Assembly: GCA_021029095.1 (NCBI GenBank)
Contig: JAJOHG010000457.1
Coordinates: 1-18,534, forward strand
Direction: 5' to 3'
DNA from: Phellopilus nigrolimitatus
Lineage: Eukaryota > Basidiomycota > Agaricomycetes > Hymenochaetales > Hymenochaetaceae
Length of the DNA stretch: 18,534 nucleotides
Each line of letters starts with the position of its first letter. Position 1 is the first letter of the stretch. Under the pieces are notes generated by a model. It made no database searches. It had not been told where the DNA came from and saw only the letters and a program-made list of their open reading frames with translations. Shown here piece after piece: positions 10,215 through 18,534 of the stretch. The position numbers were made by a program, and so were the translations under genes.

Positions 10215-10941
10215 ATGGGAGAAGGAAATAGAACACCCGTCAGAATTGCAAATGGGCCGGAAGATTTAGATTATCCAGACGAACCTCCTTCTGGAGCACC
10301 GCGCACACGTCTCTTGCAATATCCGGGTCCCTTTGAATGGACGAATGGCTTGATATCCGCTCCAGGGCGCCTTTGCCCTCCAGACCCATTCAGAGCTTGG
10401 TAAGTCGGATATTTCTCGAAACGCATACTTCCATTGGCGAAACGCCTCGTGGAAATCTAGCCCGTACACACAGGGCATTGTCGCCCGGGGCTGACTCATT
10501 GACCTGTGAAAGAAAAGGCGGGACCGGCTCTTCCCGCTGTCGAGATACTGACTGCTCAACAGTGAAGCACGCCCAGCCTGAGAAGATGGTCAATAGAGTA
10601 GTACGTCCGTCTGCATGTGCTGGGGTCGCTAGCGCGAAGAAGCGTCTCGTAACGGACCAGGTCTATCAAGCTAACGGCAGAAATATTGAGATGGTAAGCT
10701 TCAGAGTGCATGATGGGCGCGACGCGCCTCCAGGGCGCCGGTCCAGTGGCACGGAAGCAAATTGGGCACGGTGCATACCATTGGCGGGATTATGGCATGC
10801 ACGTTCATCCGGTGGGTCGACCGCAGCAACTACTGATACGTGATACAGGAGACTGTTCGTGAGATCGTTGTACATCGCCGTGCCCGAGCGATGTCCGGAC
10901 GAGCTTGTGTGGGTTCAAGCTTCAACTTGAACTTTAACTGA
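10215..10941 (+). CDS. Tentative three-exon gene, unknown protein (possibly a relic)
   Basis: I do not recognise this protein, and the model rests only on frame and splice signals. Exon a 10215-10399 starts at an ATG and ends before a GTAAGT donor. Exon b 10474-10693 follows a CAG acceptor and ends before GTAAGC. Exon c 10849-10941 follows a CTGAT branch-like site and a CAG acceptor, and ends in TGA. All phases fit, giving 165 codons. The product has no known domain, signal peptide or membrane span; exon b is Lys/Arg-rich near its end (ASAKKRLVTDQVYQ). Against it: introns are 74 and 155 nt, and other frames of the same DNA also look protein-like, at 10849-10930 (contains VPERCPDELVW) and 10937-11024 (contains SLIDVIDEATKT, then a stop). 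A decayed gene with lost frame is as likely as an intact one. Confidence 0.25.
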
Positions 10942-12641
10942 AGAGGTCCGCGCGGACCGTCGACAACTTCCAGATATGGACAAGAGGTCCTTGATTGACG
11001 TGATCGACGAAGCAACCAAAACATGAAGGTACTTCGTCAAATTGAAAATACTTAAAATACAGATTGATCGATAGCAGGAAGCTATGTACATAGAATAGAG
11101 GGAAATTAGTAGAAGATAAAATGAACGGGGGTATTTAGATAGTCTGGGCATTATGATTTCATAATTCCGCAGCTTTTCTCGATCGTCGTTTTATCACTTT
11201 TTCGTCGGTCGCTCTTCGACTCTACGGGTTCTCGTATCACACGCGGTAAATTATTAGGCCTCCTTTCCACCAATCTATTGGGAGTGACTTCATGAGCAAA
11301 CTCACTGGTTCTCGTGACACTCACAAATTCTTGAAGCTCAAACGAGCCCCGTTTCCCTCAGAAAGGCATGATCTGACTTCCAGCAGTATCTTCCGGCGCG
11401 GTTTCATATTACGGAAACCCGTCGAGCAGACCTGGACTTTGATCACCTGTTGCGACAACATCTTCGTGAAGGATAACAAAGCGCTACATATCAGTGTTAG
11501 GGTGCAGTGGAAGAAAGAAGCTACGGCTCAACTTGCCTCAGTATCTATTCTGTTTAGCCGTAGATGCGAGCTCACCGTCCATACCCTTGATTCTGGTATT
11601 CGTCCCGTTGACTTGGGTCCCTGACATGCTTTCTAAGAATAGATAAATAAACACGCGTGTGCTGGACAGCTTGCTGTACCGCTTGTTACCGGTGGAAGAG
11701 AAGAATGGATGGAGGAAGTAAAAGCGAGCGTTGACTGCGGCCTCGGACGTAAGGCAAAGGCGCTTTTCAGAATCAGCTGTATCAAACCCGGCTTACAAGA
11801 TTGAAGGAAGTTCCCCGGTGTTAGCGTCCTTCATTGCCGACCATAAGGTTACTCGGGCATGAACGGTGCCAAAACGAAAAACAGACGTGCCTGGGTCTGG
11901 ACTCGCGGATTTTGTGGATAACTGAGTGCCACTATAATTCATTAGCGGACTCTATTAAGCTTGAAATGATTGCCTCTTGAGTTTGAGTCAGAGTTGTATA
12001 AGGTTAAAGGGCGAGCCGTCGTTGTCAAGTATATAGTAGTAATTACAGCACCTTCTTATCGTCTGAGTAAGCTTGTCGGCTAGTGTCTTTCCACGACTTT
12101 TCTGTCTTCTCCGTATGAGCGCACTCGGATTGGGCCTTTGCTGCGTCCGCTTTTCGGCCTCATGTTGCCAATTGGAACTTTCTCCGCCATAGTTGCTCTT
12201 CACGCTTTTTTTACGCTGGTCTCAGGAGATTAAACCATGATTTCGCTTCATGTGAAGGGTCCCGAAGCTGGCCGCCCACGCTGAAAATACAGGGTATAGC
12301 CTATCGCCGAGCATTTGTCGAGAGACATAGCCAATAGAGAAAATACTGCCCAAAGCGAGTTGCTCGCCGCCTCCAGACCACAGCAAAGAAAACATCAAGT
12401 TCTGTCGAAGCTTTGGTTGCCAGCTTCTATTGCGGGTGCAAAGAAAGGCTGGGGGCGCTAAGTTGATAAGCGGGCGAGATTTCTTCTCCGACCACCTACT
12501 CATAGCTAGAAGAGCGGTCCTGCATAGTGGTAAAGCGTTGTGGCAGGGTAAACGAAGAGAAGCGTGCATAGGTTGGTAGTACTTGAAAGACTCAAACGCG
12601 GACTCCGCGGGATATATGTCAAAGGAAAGATCACAAGCTAG
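10942..12641. other. Gene-poor region before NOG2, nothing recognisable
   Basis: No gene can be supported. A 110-codon open frame at 11292-11624 (plus strand) starts at an ATG and is free of low-complexity bias, but shows no motif I know. Open stretches at 12222-12569 (minus) and 12475-12590 (plus) are similar. A stop in one frame at 10928-10930 interrupts an otherwise protein-like reading that continues to 11024. No terminal repeats, target-site duplications or transposase motifs were found by eye. Confidence 0.45.
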
Positions 12642-12785
12642 AAATTCGACGGTTCGAGCCGTCGAAAGAAACGGCGTCTTGAGGACATCAGAAAATTGCA
12701 GTTCACGAAAGACAAGACGAAAATTGTGCTCCGAGCGCTTTCGACGAGAGTGTTCTCAAAGCCTTCCGCCGAATTTGGAAGGTAG
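12642..12785 (+). pseudogene. Orphan C-terminal-looking exon, unknown protein
   Basis: This is an open frame of 47 codons ending in TAG at 12783-12785, with a strongly coding-like, basic and amphipathic product (contains KKRRLEDIRKLQFTKDK, ends in SAEFGR). It has no ATG of its own. Directly before it lies TAG at 12639-12641, which could be a stop or a splice acceptor. An ATG at 12616 begins a short frame (MSKERSQA) that would run into this one if a single A had been lost from the A run at 12642-12644. It may be the last exon of an unseen gene, a small protein of about 56 residues with a lost base, or a gene fragment. It ends 130 bases before the NOG2 start. I cannot name a family. Confidence 0.3.
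12645..12666. repeat. 8-bp inverted repeat (hairpin)
   Basis: TTCGACGG at 12645-12652 and CCGTCGAA at 12659-12666 are perfect inverted copies around a 6-base loop TTCGAG. It lies inside the orphan exon, so it may simply reflect the coding sequence. Confidence 0.7.
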
Positions 12786-12844
12786 GTGCGTATTTGTACT
12801 TGTTTTTGTGTGACCATTTCGAGATGCGTAATTTTTTCTGTACT

Positions 12845-12915
12845 GGTCTTCACCGTGCTGGTCACCTCTCTCTTTTCTACGACTTTCCCTCCCTCCTTCA
12901 TTCTCGGTTTCCACC
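12845..12915 (+). promoter_or_regulatory. Pyrimidine-rich core promoter / 5' UTR of NOG2
   Basis: The 60-70 bases before the NOG2 ATG are rich in C and T (CTCTCTCTTTTC, CCCTCCCTCC). The ATG itself is in TTTCCACCATG, a good eukaryotic start context. Such CT blocks mark transcription starts in many fungal housekeeping genes. No TATA box is evident. Confidence 0.5.
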
Positions 12916-15518
12916 ATGTCAGGCATAAAAAAGTCCTCGGCGTCGAAGACGCGCTCGACCACTTCGAAAGAGGCATTTGGCAAAAAAGTCAAGGGCGAGA
13001 ACTTCTACCGCGATGCGAAAAAGGTCAACCGCCTGAAGATGATGAACGGAGGCAAGCCTGTCTACGATCGCGATGGCAAAATCATACAGGCCGCTGCATT
13101 CCAAAAGACAGAGGCAGAGACTCAACCGGGAAGAGTGCAGCCTGACCGTCGCTGGTTCGGTGCGTTGCCTTTCTGCATGCCATGAACGTGTCTGACGAGT
13201 TTCTTTCTCTTTTTTCGTGTTAGGGAATACCAGAGTAATATCCCAGACTGCTTTGGATCACTTCCGCACGAGCTTGACGACCAAAGCTCGTGATCCGTAT
13301 TCTGTGCTGCTCCGGCGCAATAAACTGCCGATGGCGCTGCTTGACGAAGCTGCCAATCCGCATACTCAGAAGGTGCTTGCAACCGATTCTCTAAGAAGAT
13401 GTGCTGTCTAACGGCTTGAAATCTGAAATCAGCGTTCTCATATTGTCGAGACGGAACCTTTCAACGAAACATTCGGCCCTAAAGCGCAGCGTAAGAAGCC
13501 TCGTCTCGATGTTGGGACTTTTGAAGAGCTAGGGAAAGTGGGTGGGGCTGCTACCGACGAAGCTGAAAGAGCTGAAGCTGCTTTGGAGGAACCGGTAGGT
13601 ATGTGTTTTTGCTTTACGTTGCACTTAATCTTTGTAATTGACTACTCTATCCTCTTCAGCTACCATAGAGACGGAGGAGGCCATGCCCCAGACGCATGCC
13701 AATCACATCGAACCCATCTATTTCAAGGGGACCTCGCGTCGAATTTATGGAGAGTTGTACAAGGTTATCGATTCTTCAGATGTTATTTTGCACGTCTTGG
13801 ACGCCCGGGATCCATTCGGAACCATGTGCGGGAGCGTTCTGGAATACGTCCGGAAGGAAAAGCCGCACAAGCAGGTTGTGTTGATTATCAACAAGTGCGA
13901 TTTGGTCCCGAACTGGGTAACGGTGAGTACGTTCTGTCAGCTTTTCTTCCGTTCTTTCCATTCCCCACGGACCAAGTCAAGTCCTCTGCTGGCCCTTGTG
14001 GACCTCCTACGGCAGAGACTGTTACGTTCGTGGAAGAGTAATTCGGTTCATCCCCTCTACCTTTGGGTTTCGTTATGAAGTTCAGGGGATCACAGAGGCT
14101 GAATCCGGTCAGTCTTCGTAGAGTTGAGCATGCCATTCTGTCCTATCGACAGGTGTGCTCTTAGTTCGGGGGCGCACATCTTAATTCCAACTTCACTTGT
14201 TCATTTTATCGAGTACCTGTTAACTGACTTATTTAACTCAAATAGGCGCGGTACATCCAATACTTGACTCCACGCTACCCGACACTCGCATTCCATGCCT
14301 CCCCTAATCACTCTTTCGGCAAGGGCTCTCTTATTCAACTCCTTCGCCAATTCTCTCAGCTTCATTCCGACAAGAAGCAGATTTCTGTAGGCTTTATTGG
14401 CTACCCAAACGTCGGAAAGAGCAGTGTGATTAACACATTGAAAAATGGCAAAGTGTGCAGAGTCGCCCCAATTCCGGGTGAAACCAAGGTCTGGCAATAC
14501 ATTACGATGACGCGCCGTATCTACTTGATCGATTGTCCGGGTATCGTTCCAACCTCCGCCCACGACTCGCTCACTTCGACTGTGCTTAAGGGCGTTGTCC
14601 GTGTCGAAGCGCTCCCTACTCCCTCTGACCATATCCCCTCGCTCATGACCCGCGTGAAGCCACTCTACCTTTCGCGCACGTACGGCGTTCCCCTCCCCTC
14701 TACGGACGACACAACCAAGTCTTGGGAACCGGAGGTCTTCCTTGACAAGCTTGCGCGCATGAAAGGTCGCCTTCTGAAGGGCGGCGAGCCGGATCTTGAG
14801 GGTGTCGCGCGCATAGTGCTGAGTGACTGGGTTCGCGGACGCATACCATTCTTTGTCACCCCGCCCGAGCGCCCAGACGAGCTCAACGAGGAAGAGGAGC
14901 GGAAGCGAAAGAAGGGCAAGGGAAAGGAAAAGGTGTTTGTTCCGGGTGTCTCACAGAAGCTCGGTGGTATCATCCAGAAGAATACCTTCGTGGGCGAGGA
15001 TGTGAAGCCACTAGAGGATGATGCTGCTCTAGGTGGTGACGGAGCGGAGGAAGACGAGTGGTCTGGATTTGGCGACGAACCTGATGTTGGCGAGGGGCCG
15101 AATAGGGATCATAAGGATGACGGCTCTGTAGTGAAAGACGCCGAAGCCGATGTAGCTTGGGACGACGTCTTTGCGGATGATCGCGCTGTACCCAACGACA
15201 TGATCGAAAAAGTAGAAGACGACGAAGACGACGATGCCGAGTCTGGCAGCAATGCCGGAGAGGGTGAGGATGATGAGGATGACGGCTCGGACAACGTCCC
15301 TAGCGATAAGCGTAAGGTAAAGGAGCCCCGAATGACCACCAATAAGGTTCGTATTTGTTTTTACTGAACTTCACGTTGACTCATGAAACCTTCGTTTGTC
15401 TCAGAGGAAACCCACGAACTTCTTCTCTTCTGCGAACGTTAAGAACAAAAACAGAAATCGCCAGAAGCCTAAGCCTGCTGGCGACGTGAAGAAGGGCAAG
15501 TCGAGCAAGCGGAAATAG
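12916..15518 (+). CDS. NOG2: Nucleolar GTP-binding protein 2 (Nog2/Nug2, GNL2)
   Basis: This is a GTPase of 60S pre-ribosome assembly in the nucleolus and nucleoplasm, where it marks a checkpoint before nuclear export. Exons: 12916-13159, 13224-13372, 13433-13598, 13660-13922, 14246-15346 and 15405-15518, giving 678 codons with no frame error. The N-terminal part ([18 protein letters not shown]) and [12 protein letters not shown] are family hallmarks. The GTPase motifs are in circularly permuted order: DARDP (G5-like) at about 234-238, NKCD (G4) at 264-267, GYPNVGKS (G1) at 326-333, then PGETKVWQY and DCPG (G3) at 370-373. This order defines the YlqF/YawG group. The C-terminal third has a Lys-rich linker, long acidic runs and a basic tail (KKGKSSKRK), probably for rRNA or protein binding and nucleolar targeting. 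Introns are 58-64 nt except the fourth, which is 323 nt. Confidence 0.96.
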
Positions 15519-15709
15519 ACCGCGCTTGTCTGTCGTTCTTGTGTTGTAGTGTTTATTCTTTCTCTTCTGTTTCACTGTAGCCTGTAGTTTTCATGTTTAG
15601 AAAGATACAATGCCATAAAAATGTTAAAAGAAATGAAAATCGTGTGCTCGATAGTATTACAAGATGGTTACATAGTCTACCTACAGTGCGTGAAGATAAT
15701 ATAATGCTA
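15519..15709. terminator. Shared 3' flank of convergent genes
   Basis: 191 bases separate the stop codons of NOG2 (plus) and the RS-rich gene (minus), so their 3' UTRs probably touch or overlap. The plus strand is T-rich after the NOG2 stop (15540-15590), then A-rich (CATAAAAATG near 15613). No perfect AATAAA in a clear position was seen for either gene. Confidence 0.4.
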
Positions 15710-17251
15710 CTAAAACCCTTCCTTCCCCATGTCCCACTCCCGAACAGCACCCTTTTTGCTATACTTAATATCCATTATACCTGTCCCAGCATCCATATTC
15801 CACGCATCGGTCCCCTTCTCGGTCTTCTTCTCGCCGTCCTTCTCCCTCTCCTTGTCCTTCTTGTCCGGTAGCATCCCCAGGCGTTCCATCCGCTTCCGCT
15901 CGACCTTGTCCTCGCGACGCTGGCGGATGATATCAAGCATTGCATCCCAACTCTCGAACTCTGAGCCGTTGATCAACCCGGTGGCGGGCACGCTCGGCAA
16001 CACAAGGGGCCCTGTGTCGAGGCGCGGGTCATACGAAGCCTCGAAGTACTTGTCCATCTTGGAAACCGGGGACTTCGGGCTGGGTGAGCGAAGACGCGTA
16101 TCCCTGTGCTTGTCCTTGTGCGTGGCTTTCGAAGGAACTAAATCAGGTGAGACGCGCTGTCGCCGTCGAGGACGAAGACGCTCGATGTCTTCTTCCTCGG
16201 AAAGCGTTGGCGATGCGGGTGGAGGAGGGGATACACGCGCTGCCTTTCGCGTGCGGAATTGCGATGATAGGTCGGTTGGTGATACTTTCCTAGGTGGCGA
16301 GGGAGACCGACGAGAAGGCACCTCGAGCGTTTCTTCATCGGAGCTTTTAGATGAGTTGCTAGCCCTTAGAGTAATGCGAGCGGAGCTTTCTCGAGAAGGC
16401 GTTGCAGGACGTGAGGGAAGTCTTTCGTCTTTACCCTTGGATCTTTTTAATGTTTCACGCTCCTCGTCCCGGGGGTCAGACTTCCGAGAATGTTCGTGCC
16501 TGCGAAGCGAGCTATACCGTTTGTCATCTGGACTCCGCGACTTCGAATGTCTCCGGTGTGTTCTCGACGAACCCTCTCCTCTATCTTCGTCGACATGTCG
16601 TTTTCGTCTTCTATGTCTATCTGAATCCGCGTCCCTCCGCTCCCGGGATGGAGAGCGCGAACTACGTCGGCGCTTTCTGTGCTCACGCGACCCATCTTCG
16701 TACCGACCGTCTCGCTCGCTGCGAGTGTCTCGACTGCTCCGTCTGCGCTTGGTGTCCCGGTTCCTGTCCCAGCTGGTATCCCGGCGCCGCGACGAACTGC
16801 CCATTAGTCGCCGTAGACGTTCGGCATCCGTGGCTTCTTTTGCGCGAGCCCTCCTCTCATTCCTTTCCTGTTCCTCACGCTCTGCTCTCACTTCCTGGGC
16901 GGCCTCGGCCTGAGCTCTAAGGATGGCCTTATTATGGTCGTCTGTGTTACGGATGATGGCAGACAGGAAGCGTTTGTTCGCTTTCGGCAGGTTTGCATCG
17001 GGCCTGAAGTAGTGTAATGGTTAGGCTCCTTTATGGTTTTTAAGACTTAGGAAGGAGACAAACCCAGGGTCTGGTAGGTATGCGCGCACTCCATCCTGCA
17101 AGTAACGTTCGGCTTTCTGTTTCGCCTCCTTGAGGATGAGCTCGGCTACATGACGGTCGAGCTCTTCGTCTGTGACTGTGCTCGAAACCGTCGTACCCAT
17201 GGATGCCCTGACGAGACTCGAGACGACGGTGGACAGCGATGAATTGGACAT
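15710..17251 (-). CDS. RS-rich nuclear protein, probable RNA-processing factor
   Basis: Two exons, 17251-17064 and 17003-15710, joined by a 60-nt intron, give 493 codons with no frame error. The N-terminus (from MSNSSLST) holds a helical segment (DEELDRHVAELILKEAKQ), then PDPGPDANLPKANKRFLS and IIRNTDDHNKAI, and an Arg/Glu coiled-coil-like stretch. Residues about 115-350 are a low-complexity region rich in Arg, Ser, Asp and Lys with many RS, SR and SPSP units, as in splicing-associated proteins. The C-terminus is ordered-looking and probably conserved: YFEASYDPRLDTGP, SWDAMLDIIRQRREDK, and a final KKGAVREWDMGKEGF. I do not recognise a named family, so a role in splicing or mRNA processing is inferred from composition. 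It shares a short divergent promoter with the importin gene. Confidence 0.8.
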
Positions 17252-17390
17252 AGTCACTGGTGGAAGTACAGCAGGAGAGGCAATTTGAAGACACAGGTGG
17301 CAAGTAGCCGAGAGGCGTGGGAACAGGTTGCAAGACGCGTTCAGGCGCGTTCGAAACTCAAGTCACTCGTCTACGTTCACCTCGACAGCG
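17252..17390. promoter_or_regulatory. Bidirectional promoter between the RS-rich gene and the importin gene
   Basis: Only 139 bases lie between the two divergent start codons (17251 minus and 17391 plus), so both genes must start transcription in this segment or inside each other. No TATA box is visible. The importin ATG is in the context CGACAGCGATGAGC. The arrangement suggests shared regulation; that is inference. Confidence 0.6.
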
Positions 17391-18534
17391 ATGAGCGCAG
17401 TAATCTTGCAGTGTCTCGCAGCATCCCTTAACACAGATCCAAACGCGCGTATCAGCGCAGAACTCAGAATAAATGAGTTGCTCCCGAGCCCTGGCACGTT
17501 TCCAGCTTCCATCGTTAGATCTGCATACTGCTAAACGACGCGTTTGTGCACACAACAGAGACCGCGGTCGCGCTTTCAAACATCGTACTTGCACAGGACG
17601 TGGAGGTGTCTCTAAGACAGATGAGTCTTTAGATGGCTTACACTCATTCGCAGAGGCTGATTGCTCCTTCAATGATCACTCGGCAGTCATCATCCTTCGC
17701 AAATATGTGAACGAAAGGTGGTCTCCGTTCTTCCCAGCGTTCAAAGGCAATGCGCCATCAGTCGAGGTGCGGCCTCAGTCTCTCATCTACTATGCATGAC
17801 TTACTGAAGACTTGACGGTCTTGAAGATCAAATTCCAAGTCCGGGGTGCCATTTTCAACGGCCTTTCGGATCCAAATCGCAAGATCAGATCATCCTGCGT
17901 GAGCACGCGTTTAATTAATATCATGTAGTTGTTCATCGAATTGCATCGCAGGCACATACTTTATCGCTCATTGCGAGCTCAGACTGGCCGGAAGAATACC
18001 CGGATCTTCTCAGCTCCTTGATTAATTTACTCTCGTCTTCTTCTTTGGACTCTGTCCATGGAGCCATGCAAGTTTTCAACGAATTCATCAAATCTGACCT
18101 CACAGAAGACCAAATTCTACCAGTTCTACGTGAACTTCTTCCTGTTCTTCTCAACATTCTTGGTTCCACCCGGGTCAGTCCAAATCACGTCTTTTTCTCT
18201 GATGCCAAGCTCAATGTATGCGGTAGCATACCCCCTTAACCCGTGCTAGAGCTGTGTCGGTTTTCCGACAGTGCATTACGACTTTATATGGTGAAAGAAC
18301 AGCACCCTCAGGCTGTTAAAGAAGCGACTGGCTCTATCCTTCCCGTCTGGACAGAAGCGTTCAAGGTCCTCTTGAATGCGCCACCTCAACAAGACGTAGA
18401 AAACGTTCAGTCCTGGGATCATCTCGCTATACGCATCGAGATATTTAAGGTGCGCAGCTTGCCTTGAATTTGTTGATGCAAAATACTTACAGATCCTACC
18501 TATAGACTTTGGACACAATTCACCTCGGCTTCTC
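17391..18534 (+). CDS. Importin-9/Kap114-type karyopherin, 5' part, with one frameshift
   Basis: This is a nuclear import receptor of the importin-beta family; Kap114/importin-9 carries histones H2A-H2B and other cargo. Exons: 17391-17493, 17559-17624, 17687-17766, 17827-17898, 17952-18173, 18227-18449, and 18506 to the window end. Recognisable stretches are the N-terminal helix (LAASLNTDPNARISAELRI), VSLRQ, LRKYVNERWSPFF, FKGNAPSVE, GLSDPNRKIRS, DWPEEYPDLL and MVKEQHPQAVKEAT, which form the opening HEAT repeats. The first intron uses a GC donor (17494-17558, 65 nt); the others are GT-AG, 53-62 nt. At 18281-18290 the frame changes: text before it (RARAVSVFRQC) and after it (LYMVKEQHPQ) is clearly one protein but sits in two frames, one base extra or two missing near TTTATATGG. 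The exon 2/3 join seems one residue short of relatives. The gene is cut by the window end. Confidence 0.85.

Noticed and set aside
10928..11024. A short separate gene ending in SLIDVIDEATKT
   Set aside because: There is no start codon or clear acceptor tied to it, and a stop at 10928-10930 cuts it from the upstream frame. It is kept only as part of the relic finding.
11292..11624. 110-codon open frame with ATG, plus strand
   Set aside because: There is no recognisable motif, no neighbouring exons and no promoter signal. A chance frame cannot be excluded, so it is not called a gene.
7400..12600. LTR or DNA transposon explaining the gene-poor block
   Set aside because: I found no reverse transcriptase or transposase motif, no long direct or inverted terminal repeats and no target duplication by eye. 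Shared 12-mers such as the one near 8600 and 10273 are expected by chance.
12616..12670. tRNA-like B box (GGTTCGAGCC)
   Set aside because: The surrounding sequence does not give a T arm with a 7-base loop, and no matching A box or acceptor stem is found. It is explained by the hairpin in a coding-like stretch.
15729..16913. 394-codon open frame on the plus strand
   Set aside because: It is the antisense shadow of the RS-rich gene. Ser/Arg codons reversed stay open by chance, and the minus-strand frame has the matching intron and upstream exon.

Overview
The window is nuclear DNA from a filamentous fungus, most likely a basidiomycete of the Agaricomycetes (polypore or mushroom type). The evidence is genes split by many 50-65 nt GT-AG introns, close gene packing where genes exist, pyrimidine-rich core promoters just before start codons, and an F-box gene of a style typical of these fungi. 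No bacterial or viral gene organisation is seen.

Left part (1-7.4 kb, GC-rich). Two genes lie on the minus strand. The first (216-2112) is a six-exon metal-dependent amidohydrolase of the imidazolonepropionase/prolidase-like type. It has a 10-nt microexon, and its last 200 coding bases contain three separate one-base losses of frame. The second (3621-6157) is a five-exon F-box protein of 696 residues with long acidic runs. The spacer between them is purine-rich, with a 22-base A run and a strong G-quadruplex motif.

Middle (about 6.2-12.6 kb). This is a gene-poor stretch, AT-richer from about 7.4 kb on. I recognise no gene family in it. It holds one tentative three-exon gene (10215-10941), protein-like fragments in conflicting frames, and an orphan C-terminal-looking exon (12642-12785) just before the next real gene. 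Decayed genes or old insertions are a reasonable reading, but no element ends were found.

Right part (12.9-18.5 kb, moderate GC). Three genes are densely packed. NOG2 (plus strand, 12916-15518, six exons, 678 aa) is the circularly permuted GTPase of 60S ribosome assembly. Next is a convergent RS-rich nuclear protein gene (minus, 15710-17251, two exons, 493 aa). A 139-bp divergent promoter then separates it from an importin-9/Kap114-type karyopherin gene (plus, 17391 to beyond the window end), which carries one frameshift and a GC-AG intron. The right-hand genes are housekeeping genes (ribosome assembly, probable RNA processing, nuclear import). The left-hand ones look accessory.

I see no coherent new multi-gene system. 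The points most worth checking are the clustered indels in the amidohydrolase tail, the microexon, the importin frameshift, and the unidentified material between 10.0 and 12.8 kb.
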